From positions 9,672,001 through 9,736,000 of the forward strand of contig NC_092360.1 of assembly GCF_030848805.1 (NCBI RefSeq): a DNA stretch of 64,000 bases, in the 5' to 3' direction. The DNA is from Temnothorax longispinosus (Eukaryota > Arthropoda > Insecta > Hymenoptera > Formicidae). Every line of letters begins with the position of its first letter. Position 1 is the stretch's first letter. Shown here piece by piece: positions 23,669 to 34,124 of the stretch. The translations under genes and the position numbers were made by a program. The notes under the pieces are model-generated. The model ran no database searches and was not told where the DNA came from. It saw only the letters and a program-made list of their open reading frames with translations.

Positions 23669-26600
23669 ATGTGGCGCACGATCATCTTCGTAATTTCTGT
23701 TGCAGTGACAAGTAAGTAAACATTTATATACATATGTGTGTAAAAGGTTACTTAAAAAACGCCCATTAATTACATAACGATATTTCTTAACAAAAATTGA
23801 GTAAAGTCCTGAACCATTTTTTTTCCATAATGCTTAATAAAGTAGTAATTATTGAGTAAAGTCATATATATTACATTTAACGTACGGATATAAAATTCTA
23901 TCTTTTCTCAAAATATTCTTCTTTTAATCAACAAATATTATATTATAAAATTTTATCAATTCGAAAACACTTGAGAAATGTGGTTCAATTCAATCAAAAG
24001 AAAAAATATTTGTAAAAAAAAGATTTTGTTATGAAAATTATACATTATTATCTATATCTGTCAAGTTATATGTTAAAAATACATTTTAATTTCTCTGCCT
24101 TTAATTTTTCACGATTTATAAATTAAATAATAGACGTCAACCACATTACACATGTTATATTCGAGCAATATAGTCACAACAAAAGAACAGGATAACGCTG
24201 TAAAAAAAAAATAAGGTATAAATTTTATATATAGCAAAAGCTATATCAACGCTATAATAACATATTTATTTTAATAATAATCAGAAATTTTGTATTTTAA
24301 TAATAATAATGAGAAATTATTTCTTCCATAATATATGCAAACTTTATTTTTTAATCTTCCCTGTTTATATAATAGTAATTGTCTGTTAAAAAAATAAACT
24401 TACACATACGATAAAATTCTAAAATATAATTAATTCAAAATGCACAATTATGAAATATTAAATTATGGAAAAGTCGTCTTGCAGAATTAGAATTAAATTG
24501 AATATAATGTATTTGTGTTGCGAAATAATTTTTTGATCATTTTATATCAATAAGATTTATTTTTCGAGAGTTAAAATGATTATTCAAGTCTAGTCAATCT
24601 TTATTTTATATAATTTGAAAGTTGTTAAATATTTTATGTGTTTCTCAATATTTTTTATATTTACATTTTAATGCATATTTTCTATTATATGTTCCGATTT
24701 TTGGAATAATTTATTCTTAGTGCAATATTACGTTTTTATCAGTAAATAATTCACATAAATAATTATTATTAATAGATAATAATTCATGTCATATCATCGC
24801 AATTATGCAGAATTTATATGTGTATATTTTATTCATAGTTCCCTGTATCTTCTCAAATCTTCTTTTATAAAAAGCTTTTTCTTTCAAAAGTGTGTTCAGG
24901 TTCTTCTTACAAAAATGTAAAAAACAGGTTTTTTGTTTTAAAATTTTCTGTTTTATCTAACGATTTTAGAATATATTAATAAACTTACATTAGCGTAGAA
25001 CTATCAGTTTAATTTTCGTTAAATGTTCGCCCATTAAAAGAATAAACTATCAAGAAATGTGGAAATGCGTACCTAATGTGACAGTAATGGCGAAATAATT
25101 ACTCAAGTATACTTCTTGATGGACAATTTTTAGTTGCGCCAACGAATAGCTGTATCGAAAGACGCCGATCAAAAGAAAATGGAGATGATGATGGATATTA
25201 TTGCGTCTGCAATGCGATATATTGCGACGAAGTTCCGGACGCGATTAGGCCATGCAATCCTGCCGAATATGTCCTGATAACATCGAGCAAAAGTGGTCTA
25301 TTTTTTAATGTATCGAACGGCATATATAACAATGTTGAGGAGACTGACTGTAAGTACTGAAGTTGTTTCCTTAAAACATCAGAATCACTAAAGGAAATTG
25401 TACGAGTAGGTGCAAAACAGCATTTTGCTAAACAAACATTAAGAGCAATATTTACTACCATATTTTCGAATATGGATATTCGAATATTTCTTGAAGAAGA
25501 AACTGTAAAATCATCTCCGATGGGAAAGATCACTATAAATCGAACGGATGTGTATCAAGAAATTTTTGGATTTGGTGGAGCTGTGACCGATTCAGCAGCT
25601 ATAAATATTCACGATCTAACGTATGAGACATCCGAATACTTGATGAGGTACAATAATTCATAAATCGTTAAATTTCAAAAGAGTTTTGCTAATTCAGTGA
25701 TTGACACAATTGACACATCTAAGAAATTTGCAATGCTTTCCGTCGAAAATTAATTTTACATTCAATTTCTAAATTCTAGAAGCTACTTTGGCCCACGTGG
25801 TATCAATTACAATTTTATCAGAACACCAATGGGTGGCTCGGATTTTTCAACGAGACCTTACACCTACGCGATGGTAGAGAACGACACTTCGCTTCACTAC
25901 TTCGATTTACAGACAGAGGATTATGTTTACAAGGTTTAGTCATTTATTGATTAATATCTTAATTGTTTATTCATCTTATAAAACAAGCAATCTCTTTTTT
26001 CGGATATTGGAAAACATATACGAAAAGATACTTGATGCGTTTCTGGAGTTAACTAAACTGGAATAATATAATTAGCAGTTGCAATATAATTGATATATGT
26101 ACATTACATACCATATTTTATTAAACATCTTATAAATAGATACCGACAATAAAGCGAGCTCAAGAATTAAACAACGGGAAAATTAAATTAATATCTCTAC
26201 CCTGGAGTGCCAGTCTTTGGATGAAAACTAAAAACTCTTGGACGAATAATTCTAAATTACGTCCGGAATATCGACAAGTGTGGGCAGATTATTTCGTGAA
26301 GTAAGATATCATTACAATATTTTTATTACCCCTGAAATCCTAAACATGGATAAAATTTACCTAAACTTTTCAAACGTTAACGCTCTTAAAACATGAAGTT
26401 AACAGCACTACACTGGGTTTAAAATTAGTTTATTAGTCTCTCTATTGAAAAGTATGACTTACAATTAGTTGCTTTGTCACCTAAGCGTTCTTGACAAGAA
26501 AAACAGGAAAATTTCGTTTAAGTTATAAACATTTTACCCATGTTTAAACTTTTTAGATTTTTTTTAGAGAGAAGTGCTCTCTGAATCTGAATCAGTGACT

Positions 26601-28518
26601 ATTCACTGATTCAGCAGTACTAATTCACTGATTCAGATTTAAAGAGTGATTTTGAAGAAACTTGTGTTTTGTTTTCTTATTATAACTTTTTTCAATTTTA
26701 TTTAATTACAAAATTATTAACAGAATTATATATCTTCCTCAATACTTTCTACACACTTTTCTACACAGATTTAAAAAAGAGCATTAAATTTCTATCATTT
26801 CTTCGGCTGTTTATGAGCAAATAAAAATGCGCTGCATAAAATTTACCCATGTTTAGAGTTTACGTAAGTTTTGAACATTTAGAGTGTTAAATAGGAGGGT
26901 TAAATAAAGGGTTAAATAAAATTTCTTATTCATTCACAAGATGATCACATTCACCAAGATGATCAAAACCTATCGTTTCGAACTTCTCGGTAGATTTAAA
27001 GTAAAATAATTATTTATAAAAATAATTATTCTTTTTTCAGATATTTTGAGGCTTATCGTCGTAACGGCTTAGAATTTTGGGGTACAATGTGCCAGAATGA
27101 GCCAGAAAGTCACAAGTATATTCCGCTATCTCGTATCAATGCAATGGCGTGGACAGCCGAAGAAGAGCGTGATTGGATTGTCGAACACTTGGCACCAACT
27201 CTGAAGAAAAAGGGTTTCGAGCACATCAAGATCTTTTCATTGGATGATAACAGGCTGTCGCTTCCTGATTGGGCAAAAACGGTATTTCAAAACAAGAAAG
27301 CAAGAGATATTATTTCTGGAATCGCGATCCACTTTTATTACGATACTTTAATCGGCCCGAGTGTCTTGGATGAAATAAAACAGCTTTTTCCAGAGAAGTC
27401 ACTGATATACACAGAAGCTTGCGCTGCAGCTTTCGAAGGTTGGTAAAGATATGTATATATTTTCATTTTTACATTAAATTTTTATCGCTCCAAAAGATTC
27501 CCTGCTGATGTTAGTTTAAACAACGACAGTAAATTGAAAAATTTCTATATTTTTCTATATTTTGCCGTTATATATTTTTATTTAAAATATATTATATATA
27601 TATATATATATAAATAAAATACATATATCTTTCTTTATTATTCATGATGGTTCTTTATAAGAATTTCTCGTTTAGTCATTTTCTATAACTTCAAGTCAAA
27701 AAAGAATTAATTAATTTAACATATGTTTGCGGATTTACATTTTCAACTGTATAACAGATCTAAATCTAATGATTTTTGTGGAACAAAAAGGCACAAAGGT
27801 AATTCTGGGCTCGTGGAAACAAGGCGAAATGTACGCAACAAATATCATCGAGAGTATGTCGCATTGGGTATCCTCTTGGATCGACTGGAACATTGTTTTA
27901 AATACGAATGGTGGACCTACCTATATAGAAAATTATGTTAATTCTCCAATACTAGTCAACAGCACTGCCGACGAATTCTACAAGCAACCGATGTTCTATG
28001 TTCTTGGACATTTTTCAAAGTCTGTACATATCTTTGTAGTTTGACTGATACTTGTAACTCTGAAGTGATACAAAACTTTGATAACTATTGTAAAATAATT
28101 ACGTTTAATATCTATCTACAGCGTTTCATCGGTATATTTCTATTAATTAACTTCTTTTTTAAATAGGTATGTCCCACCTAACAGCGTGAGAATCGGCACA
28201 ACATCGGAGAATACCGAAGGAATTCAAAATATTGCGTTTTCTACGCCTGACGGCGGTGTCGTATTGGTGATCTTAAATCTGTAAGTTTAGTCTTGCATAA
28301 TACTCTTATAAGACATAAATATAAGATATAAATGTGCGAATTATCATGCTTCACGACGCCTCATGCGGTGAATTGCGGTGAAAATCTCGTATATTTACTG
28401 AACTTTTGTTTTCTTCAGAAACGAAGAAAAGAAAGAAATTCTAATCGATGATCCGAAGAAAGGAACAACAAGGATAAATGTCCTCGGAAAGTCCATAAAT
28501 ACCATGAAATACTGGTAG
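23669..28518 (+). CDS. Lysosomal glucosylceramidase, tandem copy 2
   Basis: Paralogue of the gene 9.06 kb upstream, in the same orientation with the same nine-exon plan. Exons: 23669-23711, 25134-25349, 25407-25647, 25780-25933, 26140-26300, 27041-27438, 27758 or 27791-28019, 28167-28280, 28419-28518. Both catalytic glutamates (NEP, YTEAC) and the other active-site landmarks are intact and no exon has a stop, so it appears functional. Exon 7 is the uncertain part. The acceptor used in copy 1 lies in a segment missing here, and two in-frame replacements exist, after ATAACAG (exon from 27758, 562 residues) or after CAAAAAG (exon from 27791, 551 residues). Intron 1 is 1.4 kb versus 0.39 kb in copy 1. 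Exon 4 is almost identical to copy 1, while exons 2, 3 and 6 differ by roughly one residue in seven to nine. Confidence 0.92.
23870..25040. other. AT-rich expansion in intron 1 of copy 2
   Basis: The introns of the two genes align up to a TTATTGAGTAAAGTCA motif and again from about 25050 (GAAATGTGGAAATGCG). Between these, copy 2 has about 1.2 kb and copy 1 about 130 bp. The extra DNA is extremely AT-rich with no frame, terminal repeat or tandem unit that I can see. It could be a decayed insertion in copy 2, or a deletion in copy 1. Confidence 0.6.
26583..26645. repeat. Short clustered repeat in intron 5 of copy 2
   Basis: The words CACTGATTCAG and CTGAATCAGTG occur several times in both orientations within about 60 bases, forming small hairpins. 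The cluster is absent from intron 5 of copy 1. Confidence 0.6.
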
Positions 28519-30037
28519 ATATGTAGCGGAAATACAAAATCCGCCATATAATGTGTCGATAAGTATACACGACACGTGTAAAATGCGAATACTCAAATCA
28601 TTTTCGTTTTTTAAACTTTATTCTTGCCACAATATATCTCGCTAAAGTATATAGTATAGCGAGTTTAATCTATTTTAAGAAGAATCATTAAGTGTGTCAT
28701 AAAATACTGCCGAGCTTTCTCGCCTTTTCTTGCGGTACAATCTTGCTGATAGTATAAATATGTAACAGTACAAATTGTCCTCTCTTTTTAAATAGGATTT
28801 TCACTCGAATTGTAACTCCCCGGACTGTGCCTTATTTGCATCCGGTTACGCGTTGTTAGTTCGTCGGTTCGCAATTACTCTAAACTTCTGCATAACTCGG
28901 GTCACTCTCCATTAAAACTCTCACTGAGAATTCTTACCTCCCGGGTAAGAATTCGCCGGATTTGATGAGCGCCACAGAAACGGGCTTGCTCAAACGCTTT
29001 CTCAATCTCGCTGAATGTTTAAAATATCTTCCGCGTTTAATCCGCTAGACTGAACTTTAATATATAATAACGAAATGGTTTAAACTTCAGAATACGGACT
29101 TTTGATAAAAGTCCTAATTATTTTTCTATGTTATTCTAAGTTTTTTAATGAATTATCTTCATGACAATGTTATGTGTATTCTTAATATACTATAATTTTA
29201 TATGTTAGAAATGAAAAACTAAGATTTTCATAAACAGTAATAAATAAAGAACACAACTTGATCAATCTTTGACGTATGTAAAATGATGATTATAGAAAGA
29301 AAAGGATTATATCTGATGTATTTTATCTAAATCATTAAAAGCGATCAAAGAACGGAACAAAGCCTTTGTTATTAGCTCTTTTGATTGTTTTCCCTCATGT
29401 TCATACAATTACATCGCAAATATTCACGCATCTATAATTGTGTTTATATTTTCTCTAAATGGCTCTTTCCTTATTTGTATTATTGTTGTCTTTATATAAT
29501 TCTTCATTTGTATATAATTTTTATTTCACAGTGGAATTCCTGTCGACAGTACTTTCTCCATCTCTATTGAGTTGATTTCCACGATCCCAAAACCGATCTG
29601 ATATAACAATGCCGGCACGGAGAGAGAGAAATGTTTTAATATATCTATCGAGTGCGTCAGGGAATCTCAGAAAATGAACGTGCGTGGATTTAGGACGGGA
29701 GACATGCGCGAGAACGGAACGCCAAATTTTCCCCTAGTAAAATAAAGCTGGGATCAAGGCTGCTTATCGGTGTACATGAAGGACACTCGCGTCGCTTCCG
29801 CGTGCGCACATTATATGGGTTACTGGTCCAAGGTCCGCCTATGCTATGCCCTGGGTTATCGCGCGGGCTCATGTGCAGGTAATACGCTGCAGGCACTTCC
29901 TCTCTGTGACCCATATATTCCACCACCACCTCGCCTCGTATTCCGGGTTAGATTTTAACGGGAAAGCGTTGTTTTCGAAATTCCTCGAAAGCTGATCAAA
30001 ATTGCCTAACATGTCACTTACATGCATCACCTTTTAA

Positions 30038-30505
30038 CGTTTTGTACGTGAAATAACTCGGCACCGATTGATTTCACCATCCTTCACGATAAGAAAAAAC
30101 GAAGTTGTTTCTGACAAACAAATATCGCTGCTCTTCGCACGTAATCGAAAGATCAGCCAACTTTCTAGCTTTGAAGAGCTTTGGAAATACTGTGAAAGAA
30201 GATTTGGTGCTATCTCATTGGTAAATAAGACTAAACAAGCTCTTCGATCTGTCAACGAAATAAAGCGACTACGATACATTCGCGCACTGTTGTGTGAATA
30301 CGATCTGCTTTTACCCTCTCCAATTCTTCATAGGTATCCTTCGAATGCTTCTTGCACAAGAGGTTGTACATATCAATATGACAGTAGTACGTTCACTAAA
30401 ATTTTTATGACTTTCTTGAACGACATATCCTTTCTCTCTCTCTTTAACCAATTTAGGATCTATACTAATCTAATGCCGTATTATTCCAATACAGACATAA
30501 AATAA
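30038..30505 (+). other. Unassigned open frame, possible exon
   Basis: This frame stays open for about 155 codons in otherwise AT-rich DNA. The first half reads like a soluble, charged protein (for example SSFEELWKYCERRFGAIS). The second half becomes hydrophobic and AT-biased, as if past an exon end; a donor-like GTATCC follows CTTCATAG near 30331. There is no ATG at the start of the good part, so if real it is an internal exon or a decayed retrocopy fragment. I do not recognise the family. Confidence 0.25.
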
Positions 30506-30546
30506 AGTGCTTTAAGTAATAAAAAATTATGTATGCAAACGAATAC

Positions 30547-30580
30547 TTCTCTCTCTTTCTCTTTCTCTTTCTCTTTCTTA
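30547..30580. repeat. CT-rich simple repeat
   Basis: TCTCTC followed by several CTTTCT units; low-complexity polypyrimidine tract. Confidence 0.9.
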
Positions 30581-31646
30581 TATAAAAGGCTTCGTGTCAC
30601 TTACAACACTATGTGTTATTCATGTTGTTCCAAAAAGCTATTTTAAATAGTAAAAATAAAATGAATAAAAGCATAAATAGATAGACAAACAGAGAGAAGA
30701 TAAAATCATTATAATTCCGTCTAAAAAAATATGGTCTAATATATATTTATGTAACAGAATTTATATTTATAATATATATATGGCACAATGAGTAAGATTA
30801 TATAAAGTGCATGTACATTATAAACATTGACGCACTGTTTGAACTCGTTGTTGCAAAATAAATATATGATAAAAAAAAAACATAAAATAAAAACAACGTA
30901 ACATAATCTAATCTATCAATCAAATATATACATCCGATGAAATAGTTGGTCAGAAACAGGTTTTTGGAGAAAATAAAGACAATTTATAGGAGAGAGTTTA
31001 GATAAGAATCTAAAGAAGAGGAAGAATATTTTGAAAAATGGGACGATGTAATATATAAAAAGAGAAGAAAAAGAACCGCGTAAATGGAGGTGAAGGTCGA
31101 GATTTTAACATGAAAATCGTGCACTGGCTGCCAGAGTGACTGGATGTAGCCTATCGATCTTTAGGCTGATCTGCGGCGGTTCCTCGAGAGAGAAGGAAGT
31201 TGTTCCCGAACGTGCCTTCACGCTCCACGACATCTGTCGATAAGTTATTCAATTCCGACGCTATTGGATTTCCCTTTTCCCACGAGGTGAATCCTCAGTT
31301 GCGGTCTAACTGCATCCTCGGCGGTCCTGGTGACCCGATCGAGGACAAATTCATTTTTCGTTCGTCTCTCGGTGCACGCGCGTCTACAAACGATGCTCAA
31401 CGTTCGAGACGAACGGCAATTCGTTTGGCAATTTGGTAATTTCGCGAGTTTAATCCTTGCTGAAGAATGTGACATCGTTCATACATCGCAATTGCACATA
31501 CTTATGAAATAATTTGTAGGGAAAAGTTTTTCAGTGAAGCCCATAATGAAACCGCGAGTCTGCACGCCCGTGATAAGAAGCTCTGTCTGATTTGCGACGT
31601 TGCAGCCTCGCCCATTCATTATTGATGCCGCGTACGTAATAGGGGG

Positions 31647-31694
<48 letters not shown>
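31647..31694. repeat. (CT)n microsatellite in a CG-richer patch
   Basis: About 22 uninterrupted CT units following a run of G and C. In insects, long GA/CT tracts can bind GAGA-type chromatin factors, and the surrounding 31540-31740 is richer in CG than its neighbours, so a regulatory role is possible. No adjacent gene start is recognised. Confidence 0.9.
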
Positions 31695-31696
<2 letters not shown>

Positions 31697-31963
31697 ACAT
31701 TACGCTACGTTCGCTGCGCCTGCAAGAAGACTTATATACGTTCCTTGCGATGGCGGATTAAAATTCATAGATATCTTTGAAAATGGATGCGAGAACTTCT
31801 GGGTACCCATAGCGGTATCATCTCGCGTATCAATCATCGCTGTTTTCCGAGCAATGTTGCAATGGCTATTTCGTGTTTATATCTTAGAGAGCAGAAAAGA
31901 TGGAAAGAGAGAAGAAGAAAAAGAGAGAGAAAATTCTTTTAAGAAATTTTCAAATATTAAATT

Positions 31964-32138
31964 TTATAAAGTAATACTTTTCTTCATAAATTCTTGTACA
32001 ACATGAGAATGAAGTAATGCTCCTTTAGTAATATCAAATTGATTATTAATATCGACTTGATTATGTATGGTTGCGTTTTTATCTTTAGCATACGATCCGA
32101 TTGCAAGACCACTTAATGATCGGCATGTGATTAGAATT
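31964..32138 (-). other. Possible last coding exon, minus strand
   Basis: Read on the minus strand, a good acceptor (CACATTTGTTTAG) is followed by 175 bases open to a TAA. The encoded tail starts ILITCRSLSGLAIGSYAKDK and ends in EFMKKSITL. Its phase (one base completing a codon) matches the end of the putative minus-strand first exon at 47446-47636, and joining them gives 121 residues. The distance (15 kb, spanning the acid phosphatase gene) makes this tentative. I do not recognise the protein. Confidence 0.25.
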
Positions 32139-32363
32139 CTAAACAAATGTGTATGATTCACAAATTAATATTAAACTGACAAAATCCGTCCAATAACTAA
32201 AATGTTTTTTATTTTTTATTTTTTAATGATTATAAGTTTCGCTATAATTTTTATTAATTTTTCTTAATCATTTTTATATTCAAAATTTTACATATTACAT
32301 AGATATATGTATACAATAATTAAAATTATTAAAAACATAAAATTTATTCTTTATTTATATATG

Positions 32364-32624
32364 CACTGAGAAAATAAATTGTTAATCCCAAAAAATATTT
32401 AGTCCGACGAGCAACTAAACATTTTAAGTAGTTTAACTAAACGTTAGTTGAATTAATTAATTCTTGATTAAAAAATTTTAAAGCTTGACATGAATGCATC
32501 ATACCTTTTTTAGTGCAACTTAATAATTGTTGAAACATAGTAATTTTTAATTAACTAACTAACATGTTTAGTTGCTCGTATCGGACTAAATATTTTTTGG
32601 GATTAACAAATTTTTTTCTCAGTG
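32364..32624. mobile_element. Inverted-repeat element, CACTGAG family B copy 1
   Basis: Terminal inverted repeats of about 60 bases: the left end CACTGAGAAAATAAATTGTT and the right end (reversed) CACTGAGAAAAAAATTTGTT both continue through a TTAATCCCAAAAAATATTTAG segment into ACGAGCAACTAAACAT. The interior is about 140 bp, AT-rich and non-coding. The same terminal heptamer and A-run begin the element at 57213-57432. No clear target duplication was found. Confidence 0.85.
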
Positions 32625-33990
32625 TGTATATGTGTAAGTGTTGCGCACACTTTTTTCGTAATGTCGCGATCAATATTCATAAGGAAGAAATTAGAAGCTG
32701 CGTCTGGCCGACTGATAAACGTTATACGTTCGGCTGCAGCCACGCAATACCGTATAGTTTTATCGGCTCTCCTTAGGCTCTCCCTCTTGCACCGCGCGAG
32801 GATTGCGTGTGCAACTCGGGACTCCGCGGTCAGCAATATCTCTCTTTATTCATCGCGTATTTGCATGTCGCGCTTGTGGAAACTACACTGGTGTCATGCG
32901 TGAATGATGTATTAATAAAACACATCCGGTATTTCTGTTTCTCCTTTTCGCTTCCTCCCTTTTTTCCTCTCACTTCGCACCCAATCGATGCATCACTCAA
33001 GGTCATCACCTGTGCAGAGCTGCGGAATCGAATAATCAGCTCTCAGAGCGGAAAAAGACGGTATCACTGTCATGCGATTGTAAAAAACGTGAAACGATTG
33101 CCGATATATCGCCGACGCACGTCCAGTAAAAACGGGCATATGATTATCGTGCCATAATGTGCCTTCAATGAAATCTGGATCTTTAAATCTTTCGAGCAAA
33201 AACAGAGTTTAATATCTATTTATAATCTGACATAAAAAATACAATTCTCATCGTCGAAAAGAAGCGAATGAAATAAATATCTTTCTTATTTTTAAAAATA
33301 TTTAAATTTTGGAAAGGGTAAATTCTCTTTTTGAATTTTTATATACGATGTATATCGCGAACGATTTGTGATATTGCATCAGTTTTGTATTAACGCCAGA
33401 CAAATAAGATTATAATATAAAGTGACATATTGCATATGTACATATATTACGTATTATATGTATGTAATCTTCTCAGACACAACAGATTGTCTCGACAGAT
33501 TAATCTCTATTTTTAAACATTCACGTACACATACATGCCAAGATTAAGAGTCACTTATGTTGCGCGGTTAGAATCAATTATATACAATATAAATATATGT
33601 ATCGGATCGTAAAATATGCCACGTTATACATTAATATCAACAAGGCAGCTAAATGACGCATTTTTTAATCGATATAGATTGGATGTGATGGACCGATAAA
33701 TTAGCTGACAAAGTCACTTAACAGTATTCGACTACTTTTTCGGGATTAGAAAGAATCGGTCTATAAAATTAAGTATACAACTCGAAAAAAAATTAAAAAG
33801 CAAATTACCGGTGCTTGTGCGAGTATATCAGAACAAATAGTTATTCTTATAATTAATCACTTGTTTTACAACAAATTACCTACAGTAGTATTTAAGAGCC
33901 AGAGATAAAAATTTCGATATGTACTGTAAGTAAAATAAATAAAGTAATAAGTAATGATATAAGTAAATATAGGACCGCTATGATATACAA
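32625..33990. other. Intergenic DNA, no gene recognised
   Basis: The segment 32640-33190 is more balanced in composition and has overlapping frames on both strands (for example 32807-33157 plus). None has a domain, and the strands shadow each other. The remainder is AT-rich. Confidence 0.45.
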
Positions 33991-34124
33991 TCAATTAAAG
34001 AAGAATGCCATTTTTGGTTAGGACTAGATCTCGGAACTCGGAAGACTTAATATTATTCACGCGAATAATTACTAAGGCTTCCAAGATCTAATTCTAACCG
34101 AAAATAGCGTTCTTCTCTAATTGA
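33991..34124. mobile_element. Fold-back inverted-repeat element
   Basis: Two arms of about 46 bases. The left arm starts TCAATTAAAGAAGAATGCCA and reaches GATCTCGGAA. The right arm, reversed, is TCAATTAGAGAAGAACGCTA through GATCTTGGAA. The loop of about 40 bases is AT-rich. Non-autonomous and non-coding; no target duplication assigned. Confidence 0.75.

Larger units (their letters stand above)
28706..31960. other. Intergenic DNA after copy 2
   Basis: Homology with the copy 1 flank ends near 28705. A GC-richer patch at 28700-29060 includes the palindrome GAATTCTTACCTCCCGGGTAAGAATTC-like block at 28927-28953. A second GC-richer patch lies at 29690-29960. The frame at 30038-30505 is listed separately. 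A (CT)n tract and its CG-rich surroundings lie at 31540-31740. No complete gene is recognisable. Confidence 0.5.
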
